Assembly (NCBI RefSeq): GCF_016469035.1
Contig: NZ_JAEHJZ010000036.1
Location: 10,475-74,474 of the forward strand
DNA from: Gelidibacter salicanalis
GTDB taxonomy: Bacteria > Bacteroidota > Bacteroidia > Flavobacteriales > Flavobacteriaceae
DNA length: 64,000 bases
Direction: 5' to 3'
How positions within the stretch are numbered: the first letter of the stretch is position 1; each line of letters begins with the position of its first letter. Positions 1 through 7,671 of the stretch are shown piece by piece. A model generated the notes under the pieces. It was not told the origin of the DNA. It did not search any database and saw only the letters and a program-made list of their open reading frames with translations. The position numbers were made by a program, and so were the translations under genes.

Positions 1-72
1 TCAACTAACAATTTTTAATTCATTGCCTCGCAACTTTTAAAAATTGAGTTTCACTAATTTAAAAATTGTTCC

Positions 73-297
73 CTAATCCGGCAAAACTTCTGCCTCAAGC
101 CCCTGACACTTTAAAAATTGTAAAATTTTAAATACGTCCAGTCTGCCATTGTTACTTTCCACACGCAAAATCCTATCGCAATCTTCCAAATCAAAATTGA
201 CCTTATAGCGCTCAAAGTTGGAATGAACGGCATCCACAATTTGTTTAGCCTTATTTTTATTAACAACATTGGTTCTAAATATTTCCACCATTTGCAA
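73..297 (-). CDS. Small conserved-type hypothetical protein (74 aa)
   Basis: A 74-residue soluble protein with no signal peptide or membrane segment. An alternation of helix-like and strand-like stretches (KAKQIVDAVHSNF, YKVNFDLEDCDRILRVES, VFKILQFLKCQGLEAEVL) suggests a compact ferredoxin-like or HMA-like alpha/beta fold. Such small proteins occur in flavobacterial genomes, but I know no function. A second ATG two codons in could also be the start. It stands alone, followed by an 85-bp AT-rich gap. Function unknown; probably a real gene because its composition is protein-like. Confidence 0.6.
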   Translation of the reverse strand: MQMVEIFRTNVVNKNKAKQIVDAVHSNFERYKVNFDLEDCDRILRVESNNGRLDVFKILQFLKCQGLEAEVLPD

Positions 298-381
298 GAT
301 TTTTCTACAAATACAGACTATAAAAAGGCATTATTTTACTAAAGTATATAAAAATATTATAAAATACTGTTTTAAAATATC

Positions 382-765
382 CTACTGCATCGAATGAAGT
401 CCGACCATATTACCTTCAGTATCAAAGAATAGGGAGATAAACCCAAACTCGCCAATAGACATTTTTGGTTTAAATATTTTACCTCCCGCTTTTTCTATTC
501 GGCTTTCTTCCGTAGTGCAGTCTTGACTATTAAAATAAACAAGGCTGCTGTTACCACCCGCCTTTACCCCTTCCATTTTAACTAGGCTTCCATTTGCCCC
601 ATATTTTTCCATATCTCCCGGGAAACTTCTCATTTCCATATCGTCACCTGTGGGATTGGGGAGTGCTTCCAACTTCACGTCAAAAACGCTTTCATAAAAC
701 TTTGATGCCCGCTCCATATCGTCCACATAGATTTCAAACCAGACTATTGAATTTGATGTTTTCAT
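382..765 (-). CDS. VOC family (glyoxalase/bleomycin-resistance fold) protein
   Basis: A 127-aa cytoplasmic VOC-superfamily protein. The two beta-alpha-beta-beta-beta modules are visible: WFEIYVDDMERASKFYESVF at the N-terminus, and a C-terminal half with a glycine-rich turn, FGFISLFFDTEGNMVGLHS, where family members place metal ligands (here E near residue 115 and H near 124). VOC proteins include lyases, dioxygenases and resistance proteins, and the substrate cannot be told. It is the last of a minus-strand group of small stress-type genes and lies 21 bp from the SRPBCC gene upstream. Confidence 0.85.
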   Translation of the reverse strand: MKTSNSIVWFEIYVDDMERASKFYESVFDVKLEALPNPTGDDMEMRSFPGDMEKYGANGSLVKMEGVKAGGNSSLVYFNSQDCTTEESRIEKAGGKIFKPKMSIGEFGFISLFFDTEGNMVGLHSMQ

Positions 766-786
766 AATTTACATATTAGATTTATC

Positions 787-1233
787 TTATTTTTCTGATA
801 GTTCCTTCACTATCTGTAATGCTTTAGGAAATGCTTTTTGAAAATATTCTGAATATGCTTCGGTAATATCAACGACTACCTCTAATTCTGTTCGACCGTC
901 TTTTTCCTGCAGGATGTAATTTTCTTGCGCACCTTGTACCGATTTCGCATCTGCACCGGTTACATCCTCTTTGCCATTTTCAATAATGCCCTGATGCTCA
1001 AAGGACATATACTGATTGACTATTTTAGACAGGATTCTACTTACCATCCCGTTATTATTTGAGCCCAAGAAAAGTATCCTGCTTCCTTCCTGCCAATCGG
1101 TTTCAGCACGGGAGCCTTCACAAAAAGGGGCGGTCCATATAGGATAGGTCACATCGCTCCAAAGCACACTCCAAACTTCTTCTTTGGAGGCTTTAATGAC
1201 TGTCTTGAATTTTTTCTGTTTCATAATTGACAC
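787..1233 (-). CDS. SRPBCC (START/AHSA1-like) domain protein
   Basis: A 148-aa protein with the SRPBCC ligand-binding helix-grip pattern: an N-terminal strand plus the KASKEEVWSVLW helix, the YPIWTAPFCEGSRAETDW segment, and a C-terminal amphipathic helix (FQKAFPKALQIVKELSEK). The family binds hydrophobic ligands or acts as a cyclase or Hsp90 co-factor, and no specific ligand can be assigned. It has no signal peptide. It sits between a VOC gene and a broken reductase gene on the same strand, with a 2-bp gap to the latter, so they were probably cotranscribed. Confidence 0.8.
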   Translation of the reverse strand: MSIMKQKKFKTVIKASKEEVWSVLWSDVTYPIWTAPFCEGSRAETDWQEGSRILFLGSNNNGMVSRILSKIVNQYMSFEHQGIIENGKEDVTGADAKSVQGAQENYILQEKDGRTELEVVVDITEAYSEYFQKAFPKALQIVKELSEK

Positions 1234-1235
1234 TA

Positions 1236-1784
1236 TTATTTTTTGAATTTTTTCTCAGGCTTATAAATAAGCAAGGTGTTTCCACAAGTAAATACTTTGA
1301 CCTCTAGTAGTTTCAATTGCAATCGTTTCTTGTCTGGAAACAAGCTTGTACCTTTACCCAACCCAACCGGATTAATAATAAGGCGATATTCATCAATCAA
1401 ATCGTGCATTATAAAAGTAGAGGCCATCCCCGCTCCTGCAAACAGCACCAGATCCTTCCCTTTCTAATTTTTCTCCATGTTAATTTCCTCGACGACGTTT
1501 TTAGACACTAACTTAGAATTCCATGCTACGGTCTCCAATGTTTTGGAGAAAACTATCTTAGGAGTGCTGTTCATCACATCGGCGAACGCTCCAGTTTGGC
1601 CTGGCCAATAGCCTGTCATCAGTTCATAGGATTTTCGGCCATAAATAAAAGTATCGACTGTTTGGAAAAAATCCATCATATAATCTTCCATTTGATCATC
1701 CCAAACGTGCCAGTTTATGTCATTGTTTATTCTTTCAATATATCCGTCAAGGGATACCATCATTGATAAAATTATCTTTCTCAT
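1236..1784 (-). pseudogene. Dihydrofolate-reductase-like (RibD C-terminal) protein split by an in-frame TAG
   Basis: Two reading segments lie in the same frame. The N-terminal one (1464-1784, 106 aa) begins MRKIILSMMVSLDGYIE and carries YGRKSYELMTGYWPG and PKIVFSKTLE. The C-terminal one continues to 1236 with KGKDLVLFAGAGMASTF, LIDEYRLIINPVGLGKG and TLLIYKP. Together they match the roughly 180-aa DHFR-fold family of YyaP/RibD-like reductases. Only a single TAG (1464-1466) interrupts the frame, at a spot where relatives have a polar linker before GKDLVLFAGA, so a CAG-to-TAG change is plausible. Everything else, including the conserved glycines, looks undamaged. It is either a young pseudogene, a sequencing error or a readthrough case. 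Confidence 0.85.
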
Positions 1785-1823
1785 TAAATTAAAGATTAAG
1801 TCTATTTTTAGTTTTCAATTAAT

Positions 1824-2258
1824 TTATTCTTCTGGCATTTTATCCATACCTGCCCGTTCCTCAGGCGGGTCCATATAGAGCATATTCCAGCGGTGGCCAT
1901 CCATATCCATAAAGCCAAATCCATACATCCATCCATCCCTTTCGGCAGGCTCGGCAAAAATTTCCCCTCCTGCATTGCTGACTTTTTCAGCCATTTCGTC
2001 AACTTCCTCCCTGTTTTGGGCATCGATACTCAAAAGTGCCTCCGTTCCTTTTAAAGTATCCGAAACTTCATTGTGCGTAAAGGATTTAAAGGTGTCTTGG
2101 GGGAAAAGCATCATCACAAAATCATTTTCTCCAATAAAGAAACTCGCAAAATGTTCGACTTTTGAATACGTTCGATTTTGGCGAAAGCCAATCATTTTAA
2201 AGAATGTTTTTGATTTTTTAATATTCTTGACGGGAAGATTTATCCAGATTGATTTCAT
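1824..2258 (-). CDS. VOC family (glyoxalase-like) protein
   Basis: A 144-aa VOC-fold protein. The first module is IWINLPVKNIKKSKTFFKMIGF, the second has MAEKVSNAGGEIFAEPAERDG, then GFGFMDMDGHRWNMLYMDP, where the D-G-H-x-W motif is typical of VOC C-terminal strands. It resembles the subgroup that ends in W(N/E)-x-x-Y-MDP, common in Bacteroidetes. It is cytoplasmic and the substrate is unknown. It precedes the broken reductase gene on the same strand with a 39-bp gap, and its divergent neighbour is the GlxA/AraC-type regulator at 2407, which could control it. Confidence 0.85.
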   Translation of the reverse strand: MKSIWINLPVKNIKKSKTFFKMIGFRQNRTYSKVEHFASFFIGENDFVMMLFPQDTFKSFTHNEVSDTLKGTEALLSIDAQNREEVDEMAEKVSNAGGEIFAEPAERDGWMYGFGFMDMDGHRWNMLYMDPPEERAGMDKMPEE

Positions 2259-2406
2259 TACGCTATAGGTTTAAAAGGTTGTGACTAATTCACTTACCCA
2301 AAGATACCTGAGAAAAATCAAATTTCACAGGTGTGTTTACGTCAATCTGACGGGTTGATTGCGACATTATATTTTTATATCTTTCGTCAAGCTAAATAAA
2401 AGACAG

Positions 2407-3390
2407 ATGAAACACGTATCTATTCTAGTTCCCATAGGGAACGTAAGTGTTGTGAATATTGCAGGAACGCATCAAATGCTTTCTTGGGTCAATGAATTTT
2501 TTCAACAATCAGGTAAAGAACCACTATTCACTATCCAATTGGTAGGACTAGAAGAACAACCGGACAGCGGTGGCGGATTGTTTCGTGTTACACCTGAAAC
2601 GGTTATTGATAAAATAAATAAAACGGATTTGATTATCCTTCCCGCCATCCATTCAGATTTTGAGAAAAGTTTAAAAGAGAATAGTGCATTGACACCTTGG
2701 CTTATCAATCAGTATAAGGAAGGTGCAGAAATTGTGAGTTTATGTATTTCCTCCTTTTTTCTGGCATCCACAGGATTATTGGACGGGAAAACGTGTTCTA
2801 CGCATTGGCAATCGGCAAATATGTTCAGGGAACTGTTCCCAAAGGTTATTTTGACCGACGAAAGAATCGTGACTGAAGCAGATGGCATTTATACGAGCGG
2901 TGGTGCTTATGCCTTTACCAATCTGGTCATTTACTTGATTGAAAAATATGCCGGTCGTGAGACGGCAATTATGGCCGCTAAAGGATTTATGATTGATATT
3001 GACCGGAGCAGTCAATCCCCTTTTATGATTTTTTCAGGTCAAAAGTCCCATAAAGATGAAGACGTTTTGAAGGCTCAGAATTACATCGAACAAAACTATA
3101 AGGATAAAATATCGGTTGACGATTTGTGTGAGCATATAGCCTTGAGCCGACGCACCTTAGAACGACGTTTTAAGAAATCGACCTCCAATTCTGTTGTGGA
3201 ATACCTTCAACGGGTAAAAGTGGAAGCTGCCAAAAAGGAACTGGAAAAAGGTCGTAAAACTGTTAATGAGGTAATGTATGACGTTGGATATTCTGACCCC
3301 AAAGCGTTCCGGGATGTTTTTAGGAAGATTACCGATATGACACCTTTGGATTATTTGAATAAATATAGCGCTCTTGTGGTAAGTGGATAA
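2407..3390 (+). CDS. GlxA-family transcriptional regulator (DJ-1/PfpI + AraC HTH)
   Basis: About 327 aa from the ATG at 2407. A TTG 48 bp upstream opens the same frame but adds a non-conserved tail, so 2407 is preferred. The N-terminal half is a class-I glutamine-amidotransferase-like DJ-1/PfpI domain (HVSILVPIGNVSVVNIAGTHQ, and SLCISSFFLASTGLLDG with the nucleophile-elbow Cys). The C-terminal 100 residues are an AraC/XylS HTH pair (DDLCEHIALSRRTLERRFKK and VNEVMYDVGYSDPKAFRDVF). These proteins act as cytoplasmic transcription activators, often sensing small metabolites. It is divergent from the VOC gene at 2258 and convergent with the VOC gene at 3398, only 7 bp away. Confidence 0.9.
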   Translation: MKHVSILVPIGNVSVVNIAGTHQMLSWVNEFFQQSGKEPLFTIQLVGLEEQPDSGGGLFRVTPETVIDKINKTDLIILPAIHSDFEKSLKENSALTPWLINQYKEGAEIVSLCISSFFLASTGLLDGKTCSTHWQSANMFRELFPKVILTDERIVTEADGIYTSGGAYAFTNLVIYLIEKYAGRETAIMAAKGFMIDIDRSSQSPFMIFSGQKSHKDEDVLKAQNYIEQNYKDKISVDDLCEHIALSRRTLERRFKKSTSNSVVEYLQRVKVEAAKKELEKGRKTVNEVMYDVGYSDPKAFRDVFRKITDMTPLDYLNKYSALVVSG

Positions 3391-3397
3391 TGTATCA

Positions 3398-3787
3398 TCA
3401 ACCCTCATATTCATGCAATTCAGTAATTGTCAAATAATATCCATTTGGGTCTCTGAGTGAAAACTCCTCTTTTTTAGAATTTGGGTTTAAATGAATATCT
3501 TCTTCGATTACAGCATTTATATTTTTTGAATTCTGCCATATCAATCTCATATTCTCAGTTCTAAAATAAAGGATTAATCCATTTCCAGGCTTTATTGCCG
3601 GGTTTTTCATAGTAGGGTGCTCGTGTTCTCTCCACTTATGAAGACACAATAAAACTTCATCATTATTATTTACAAGAATATCAAACTCTTTTCCACCGTG
3701 TTTACTTTTGAAACCAAAGAGCGATTGATACCATTTTGAACTAGCTTCAACATCTTTTACTGCTATTATTGGGTCGATTTTTGTCAT
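3398..3787 (-). CDS. VOC family (glyoxalase-like) protein
   Basis: A 129-aa VOC-fold protein with the tandem pattern IIAVKDVEASSKWYQSLFGF at the start and FSLRDPNGYYLTITE at the end, the latter being the usual signature of a VOC C-terminal module. The central LILYFRTENM segment starts the second half. It is soluble, with no signal peptide. Its stop lies 7 bp from that of the convergent regulator. It is the third VOC paralog in 4 kb, which suggests an accessory cluster of small-molecule-modifying or binding proteins. The substrate is unknown. Confidence 0.85.
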   Translation of the reverse strand: MTKIDPIIAVKDVEASSKWYQSLFGFKSKHGGKEFDILVNNNDEVLLCLHKWREHEHPTMKNPAIKPGNGLILYFRTENMRLIWQNSKNINAVIEEDIHLNPNSKKEEFSLRDPNGYYLTITELHEYEG

Positions 3788-3939
3788 TGAATCATTTTTA
3801 AATTTTAAAATATTTATGGTCTATCCCTACCAACAAATCGTTCTTTACCTAATAAAAAGTTGATGGCTCTTTTGATGTTTCTTTCAAGTGCTTTCGAAGC
3901 AGATTTACATACGTTAAAAACCACAGTGCTTTATCTTTT

Positions 3940-4266
3940 CTAACTGGAAATCAATTGTTTATTAAATACCAATGCGAGATTAACCCAATGGTTAAAGTCT
4001 TTTTCGTTCTGTAGATTTTCTTCTTGTACGTGAATGTAGCCTTTATAATTTCGACCTCTCATAACGGCTGTTGCGCATCCATTTCTCTTTACTTCTTGTT
4101 CGTGCAGTTTTGGATCTATTCGGCACATCATTCTTTCTGGCCCGGCGGTCAGACAAATTTTCCCGTTTACCAAAAAGGCAAGACTGCCGAACATTTTTTT
4201 CTCCTCGACGGTTTGATGTTCGACGGCTTTTCTTATTCTCCTCACTAATGCTTCGCTAAAAGCCAT
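3940..4266 (-). CDS. TfoX N-terminal-domain protein
   Basis: About 108 aa from ATG 4266; a longer frame to 4302 would overlap the upstream gene by 32 bp and has no conserved content. It matches the TfoX/Sxy N-terminal domain: FSEALVRRIRKAVEHQTVEEKKMFGSLAFLVNGKI, with the typical K-M-FG-x-x-xF-x-x-G, and later MCRIDP. Stand-alone TfoX-N proteins in Bacteroidetes have no firm role; in gammaproteobacteria the two-domain TfoX controls competence. Here no DNA-uptake context is seen. It is tightly followed (5'-side) by the NTF2-like gene, so the two are probably one transcript. Confidence 0.85.
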   Translation of the reverse strand: MAFSEALVRRIRKAVEHQTVEEKKMFGSLAFLVNGKICLTAGPERMMCRIDPKLHEQEVKRNGCATAVMRGRNYKGYIHVQEENLQNEKDFNHWVNLALVFNKQLISS

Positions 4267-4270
4267 AGGT

Positions 4271-4660
4271 TTAATTGTTTGATTTTGGTGTATTCTTATC
4301 AAATGTCAGCGTGTCAAAGAAAATGGTCAATGACGTTAATTTTCCATTTTTCGCAGTCCAAATTTCCGCTACGTCTCCATTTATTTTTTCGCCATTCGGA
4401 AATTCATAGTTATAATTGCCAATCACGCAAGCATTGTCGCCATCAACAATCATTTTTTTTACCCGCATTTCTTGAAAAATACGTGAAAATCGACTTATGA
4501 CTTCAATGTATCCAGATTTTCCTATTATCGGAACTTGATTATTCATATCTCCTCCAATATATTTGAAGTCATCCGCAATTTCGGTTTCCCATCCTTCTTT
4601 TTTAGCAAAACCTTTATAGTAGGTTTCCAAAAGCTCTTTTGTTGTTTTAGAATTCGCCAT
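4271..4660 (-). CDS. NTF2-like / SnoaL-type protein
   Basis: A 129-aa protein of the nuclear-transport-factor-2-like cone fold: an N-terminal helix (TTKELLETYYKGFAKK), EIADDFKYIGG, a long central helix (YIEVISRFSRIFQEMR), and final strands INGDVAEIWTAKNGKLTSLTIFFDTLTF. The family includes ketosteroid-isomerase-like and polyketide-cyclase-like enzymes as well as non-catalytic binders. No catalytic assignment is possible. It is divergent from the HxlR regulator at 4761, and the 100-bp intergenic region carries a 10-bp direct repeat, so regulation by that protein is likely. Confidence 0.8.
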   Translation of the reverse strand: MANSKTTKELLETYYKGFAKKEGWETEIADDFKYIGGDMNNQVPIIGKSGYIEVISRFSRIFQEMRVKKMIVDGDNACVIGNYNYEFPNGEKINGDVAEIWTAKNGKLTSLTIFFDTLTFDKNTPKSNN

Positions 4661-4682
4661 TTTTTAGAATTTTTAAGTTCAC

Positions 4683-4734
4683 TATATTTGTTATTGCATT
4701 TTACAACAACTATAAATATACAAATGTTATTGCA
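4683..4734. promoter_or_regulatory. Divergent control region with repeated TGTTATTGCA
   Basis: The decamer TGTTATTGCA occurs exactly twice on the plus strand (4689-4698 and 4725-4734), 36 bp apart. The first copy sits in a loose inverted repeat (TTGTT...AACAA, 4688-4708). A TATATTTG box (4683-4690) matches the Bacteroidetes -7 element on the plus strand, though I see no well-spaced TTG upstream of it. The position between the HxlR gene and the NTF2-like gene makes this a candidate HxlR operator. Confidence 0.45.
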
Positions 4735-4760
4735 AAACACAAGTACCTTAAAATTTTGAT

Positions 4761-5168
4761 ATGAAAAAGAATAGGTCGGATTGTCCAATTAGTAGTGCAT
4801 TGGACGTTTTTGGTGACAAATGGTCGTTGTTAATCATCAGGGATATTATGCTCCGTGGGAAATTGTCGTATAGCGAATTTTTAAAATCAGAGGAAAGGAT
4901 CGCAACAAATATTCTTGTAAATCGCTTAAATGTTCTTGAGGCAGAAAATATTTTGTCCAAAAAAGTCTCGTCCGAAAATAAATCAAAATTTGTCTACAGC
5001 TTGACCACGAAAGGAATCGACCTACTTCCTATAGTGATTGAAATAATGGATTGGGGCGCGAGGTACAATAAAAATAGCCCTAGAAGGGAACTTGGAAAAC
5101 AAATCCAAAAGGATAAATCCAAGGTTATTTCTACATACCTTGAAAAACTGAATGATAAATTTGCTTAA
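4761..5168 (+). CDS. HxlR-family winged-helix transcriptional regulator
   Basis: A 135-aa regulator. The HxlR domain fills most of it: the conserved Cys near residue 9 in CPISSALDVFGDKWSLLIIRDI, the recognition-helix area FLKSEERIATNILVNRLNVLE, and the wing around ENILSKKVSSENKSKFVYSLT. HxlR proteins are dimeric cytoplasmic regulators that often respond to reactive electrophiles or oxidants through the conserved Cys. It is divergent from the NTF2-like/TfoX pair and presumably controls that pair and itself. Its 3' end faces the SRPBCC gene 12 bp away. Confidence 0.92.
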   Translation: MKKNRSDCPISSALDVFGDKWSLLIIRDIMLRGKLSYSEFLKSEERIATNILVNRLNVLEAENILSKKVSSENKSKFVYSLTTKGIDLLPIVIEIMDWGARYNKNSPRRELGKQIQKDKSKVISTYLEKLNDKFA

Positions 5169-5179
5169 CCGTCATTTTT

Positions 5180-5671
5180 TTATTTCAATTTCCATTTTTC
5201 CACTATCTCGGCGTTGAAACCCTCTTTATTCTTTGGGTTTGGATGCCCTTTTCCACTAACTATTAAATCAAATAGACTTTTCTTGATGTAATTGCTCCAC
5301 GCATCTTCACAAACCTCATAACATTCGTATTCTGGAACAAGCCCTTTATGTGTGAATTTTATCTTTGTTCTTTCATTTTCTTCCGAAACCTCAAAAATCA
5401 ATTTGGTGTTTATCCACTCATTTTTATCTGAAACGAAGTTGAATTGATTGTCCAGTACTTGATAAATCAATTTCTTATTTGGTTCTATTTCTATGAGTTT
5501 CATTTTGCATAAATGAACGTCTTTGTAATGATAGAAAAACTCCTTGTTAAGTTTGTCCGTCTTGCCTTCTATATCCTCTGACCACCACGCTCGAAAATTC
5601 TTGATCGCTCTAAATGCTGTGGCAGGCGATTGTTTGACCAAAATGGTTGCCGTAAAATCTTGTTGGTCCAT
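5180..5671 (-). CDS. SRPBCC (AHSA1-like) domain protein
   Basis: A 163-aa SRPBCC protein with the helix-grip pattern: FTATILVKQSPATAFRAIKNFRAWWSEDIEG at the N-terminus, central strands KLIYQVLDNQF and NTKLIFEVSEENERTKIKFTHKGL, and a C-terminal helix starting at EDAWSNYIKKSLFDLI. The spelling is typical of AHSA1-type proteins found next to ArsR regulators. It is the last gene of a three-gene unit (SRPBCC, ArsR, SRPBCC) read leftwards from the promoter at 6465-6495, 19 bp after the ArsR gene. The ligand is unknown. Confidence 0.85.
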   Translation of the reverse strand: MDQQDFTATILVKQSPATAFRAIKNFRAWWSEDIEGKTDKLNKEFFYHYKDVHLCKMKLIEIEPNKKLIYQVLDNQFNFVSDKNEWINTKLIFEVSEENERTKIKFTHKGLVPEYECYEVCEDAWSNYIKKSLFDLIVSGKGHPNPKNKEGFNAEIVEKWKLK

Positions 5672-5690
5672 ATTGAAATGCTTTTTGTAA

Positions 5691-6020
5691 TTAAGTTTTG
5701 TTTTTATCGTTTAACACATTGTCCAATTTTTGCAGTTTTCTGCTCCAAAATTCATCAAAATGGCTTATCCAATTTTTGAGTTCGTTAAAACCCTCTTGAT
5801 TTAAAATGCAATGACGCTCCCTCCCAATTTCCTGGATAGTGATAAAGCCCGCCGTCTGCAATATTTTGATATGCTTTGAAACCGCAGGCCGGCTCATATC
5901 AAAATTTTCTGCCAAGGCCTTAATGTTATAAGTATCTTTGGTAAGCATTCCCAATATCTCCCTTCGGCTTGGGTCTGCAATTACCTGAAAGGCATCAAGA
6001 TTTGGTGTTGGCATTATCAT
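5691..6020 (-). CDS. ArsR-family winged-helix regulator
   Basis: A 109-aa regulator with the ArsR HTH: FQVIADPSRREILGML, then LAENFDMSRPAVSKHIKILQTAGFI (recognition helix) and the wing EIGRERHCILN. No metal-binding ELCV-type cysteines are present, so this belongs to the ArsR group that accompanies AHSA1/SRPBCC genes, not to a metal sensor. The start overlaps the 3' end of the preceding SRPBCC gene by 26 bp (ATG at 6014 would also work). It likely represses its own operon through the two palindromes at 6446-6493. Confidence 0.92.
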   Translation of the reverse strand: MIMPTPNLDAFQVIADPSRREILGMLTKDTYNIKALAENFDMSRPAVSKHIKILQTAGFITIQEIGRERHCILNQEGFNELKNWISHFDEFWSRKLQKLDNVLNDKNKT

Positions 6021-6441
6021 CCGTGTTTAAATGTTCAAGCATTTTTTTAATATTTTTGTCCCAACCATCGAACATTGCAGTAAAGATTGAACCATTTTCT
6101 TCTTTAAATCCGCTGTGTAAAAGCGTCAACTCAGTCCCATTTTCTTTCGGTACCAAAGTCCACTCAACAATGGTATCAAGTGTTATTTCGCCACCAGAGC
6201 CACCTTTCCAACTATAAACCAGTTTTTTTAGAGGGATAATTTCAATCACTTTGCAATGGAAGTTTCCATCAAGTCCCATATTGGGTATCGGATTCGTAGT
6301 AAACTTGAATTCGTGTCCTAAGATTGGCTCAAAATCATTGGGCATCAGCCATTTTTCGATTAACTCCGCCTTGGTTAGGTATTCCCAAATTTCTCCTGGA
6401 GTTTGGTTATAAAACCATTGATGTTTAATTTCAGTTTTCAT
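5995..6441 (-). CDS. SRPBCC (AHSA1-like) domain protein
   Basis: A 148-aa SRPBCC protein: IKHQWFYNQTPGEIWEYLTKAELIEKWLMPNDFEPILGHEFKF is the classic AHSA1 opening (two helices then W-L-M), followed by a central L-V-Y-S-W strand, WTLVPKENGTELTLLHSGF, and a closing helix (WDKNIKKMLEHLN). It is the first gene after the double-palindrome promoter and is coupled to the ArsR gene by a 26-bp overlap. These proteins bind a small hydrophobic ligand or a client protein, and a specific one cannot be named. Confidence 0.88.
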   Translation of the reverse strand: MKTEIKHQWFYNQTPGEIWEYLTKAELIEKWLMPNDFEPILGHEFKFTTNPIPNMGLDGNFHCKVIEIIPLKKLVYSWKGGSGGEITLDTIVEWTLVPKENGTELTLLHSGFKEENGSIFTAMFDGWDKNIKKMLEHLNTDDNANTKS

Positions 6442-6445
6442 AAAC

Positions 6446-6495
6446 GTGTAACTTTAAGGTTACACAAATATATGCGTAACTTTGAAGTTACGCAA
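6446..6495 (-). promoter_or_regulatory. ArsR-type promoter/operator with two 20-bp palindromes
   Basis: On the minus strand a TTG (6493-6495) is followed after 20 bp by TATATTTG (6465-6472), the Bacteroidetes promoter consensus. One near-perfect 20-bp palindrome (6474-6493, GCGTAACTT/AAGTTACGC) fills the spacer, and a second (6446-6465, GTGTAAC/GTTACAC) covers the start region. The centres are 28 bp apart. This is a typical repressor-over-promoter layout for the ArsR protein encoded two genes in. Confidence 0.75.
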
Positions 6496-6687
6496 ATTTT
6501 AGTCCCCACAATTTTATTTTATTTTAGAATGTGTTTATGCAAGCCATTACGATTAGGCACTTTTTGGATAGTCCAGCACAAGCAATCGTTCATTCTCCTT
6601 CCTGACTACAGCTTAAAATTATTGAACCTCGTTAATTTTAAGACCACCTTCGATATGGATGGTATTATTTATTGTCCGCTTATTTAC

Positions 6688-7269
6688 TCATTCGTCATTC
6701 AATCCTTTCCCACCGAGAATTTTTGGCGTGTATATTTTGATGCGTGATTCACGGGTTTTGGATTGCTTGGCCTTTGAAAAGTATAATAGATATCCTCTTT
6801 GTCGACCTGGCGTTAATGATTGGAATGCTTTTCTTAAATCCGTGTTTTCTTCTAATGTCTTTTTAAATTCGTCGGGCATATCAAATTCCGAAGTCTTTTT
6901 CCTTTTCACTTCCAAGCCTGATTTTTCTACCTCGATAGCCTCAAAAATGTAAGTTGTCACTGAAGCCTCTAATTCTTTGATTTCTTCAATACTTGTAAAT
7001 CGTATTTGGCGTGCAGATTGAACATTCTTGGTTTGCTGAAATAATATGTCATCTGTGTCTTTCAACAAAACACCTTTATGAAATAGCAGAGCACAATACT
7101 CCTTAAATCCGTGAATGAGGACAATATTGTTGCCTTGGAAGGTATAACAGGGCTTGCCCCATTTGAATTCTTCGCTAAGTCCCATGTCAAGAATTAGCCT
7201 CCTCAAATAAGCATATGCTGCCTGCCACTTTTGGTTTTCTTCAAAAAAGGATTCGATACTTTTCTTCAT
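6688..7269 (-). CDS. YdeI/OmpD-associated family protein (DUF1801 + YdeI C-terminus)
   Basis: A 193-aa cytoplasmic protein. Residues 1-110 form a DUF1801 domain (FEENQKWQAAYAYLRRLIL, EEFKWGKPCYTF, CALLFHKGVLLKD), and the C-terminus carries the YdeI hallmark SLTPGRQRGYLLYFSKAKQS with a basic tail. The YdeI family has been linked to stress tolerance in some bacteria, but its biochemistry is unclear. It is in the same direction as another DUF1801 gene upstream, 36 bp away. The 246-bp gap downstream (6442-6687) holds the ArsR promoter of the next operon and no gene I can support. Confidence 0.88.
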   Translation of the reverse strand: MKKSIESFFEENQKWQAAYAYLRRLILDMGLSEEFKWGKPCYTFQGNNIVLIHGFKEYCALLFHKGVLLKDTDDILFQQTKNVQSARQIRFTSIEEIKELEASVTTYIFEAIEVEKSGLEVKRKKTSEFDMPDEFKKTLEENTDLRKAFQSLTPGRQRGYLLYFSKAKQSKTRESRIKIYTPKILGGKGLNDE

Positions 7270-7305
7270 AAGATTTTATGTTATTATACTACCTGCTGTT
7301 TGGGT

Positions 7306-7671
7306 CTATTTCTTTTTTGCCACATTCATTTTAGCGTGGGATTTAAGAATTTGCTTGATTATACGGGAAGGAACTTCTTGGTCAAATTTAATCTGCACAG
7401 TTCCCTTTCCAGTTTTATAGCCCTTGTCTTCAAACAGTTTACGTTCATCATCACTTAACCCACTTTCACTAAATCCTAAACTGACGTGTTTTGTGTAGGC
7501 GGCAAAACCTGTTAACACTCCGTGTAATTTGTAATTTGGAACATTCCAGGCAATTCTTTCTTCAGCCTCTGGAACGGTGGACGTAATGATATTCCGAAGT
7601 TCTTCCATTATAGATTGAGAGTCTTCAGTCGAATTTGCAATATATTCATCTACATTTTTAGATTTCTTCAT
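7306..7671 (-). CDS. DUF1801 domain protein
   Basis: A 121-aa single-domain DUF1801 protein: VDEYIANSTEDSQSIMEELRNIITSTVPEAEERIAWNVPNYKLHG, then the VSLGF strand and a lysine-rich end with KGTVQIKFDQEVPSRIIKQI. DUF1801 has a frataxin-like alpha/beta fold and an unknown role. Its ATG overlaps the stop of the DoxX-like gene (7668-7671), which indicates translational coupling in the ArsR-led operon that starts at 9325. Confidence 0.9.
   Translation of the reverse strand: MKKSKNVDEYIANSTEDSQSIMEELRNIITSTVPEAEERIAWNVPNYKLHGVLTGFAAYTKHVSLGFSESGLSDDERKLFEDKGYKTGKGTVQIKFDQEVPSRIIKQILKSHAKMNVAKKK

Noticed and set aside
1276-1511. Short plus-strand frames (63 and 64 aa) opposite the broken reductase gene
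   Set aside because: They are antisense shadows of the conserved minus-strand gene and have no protein-like pattern.
3788-3939. A minus-strand stretch that could read KSASKALERNIKRAINFLLGKERF
   Set aside because: It has no start codon, is short and matches nothing I can name; it may be a remnant but cannot be supported.
6403-6952. Plus-strand frames of 114 and 97 aa in and beside the ArsR promoter region
   Set aside because: Part is antisense to the YdeI-type gene and part covers the promoter; the sequences look like translated non-coding DNA.
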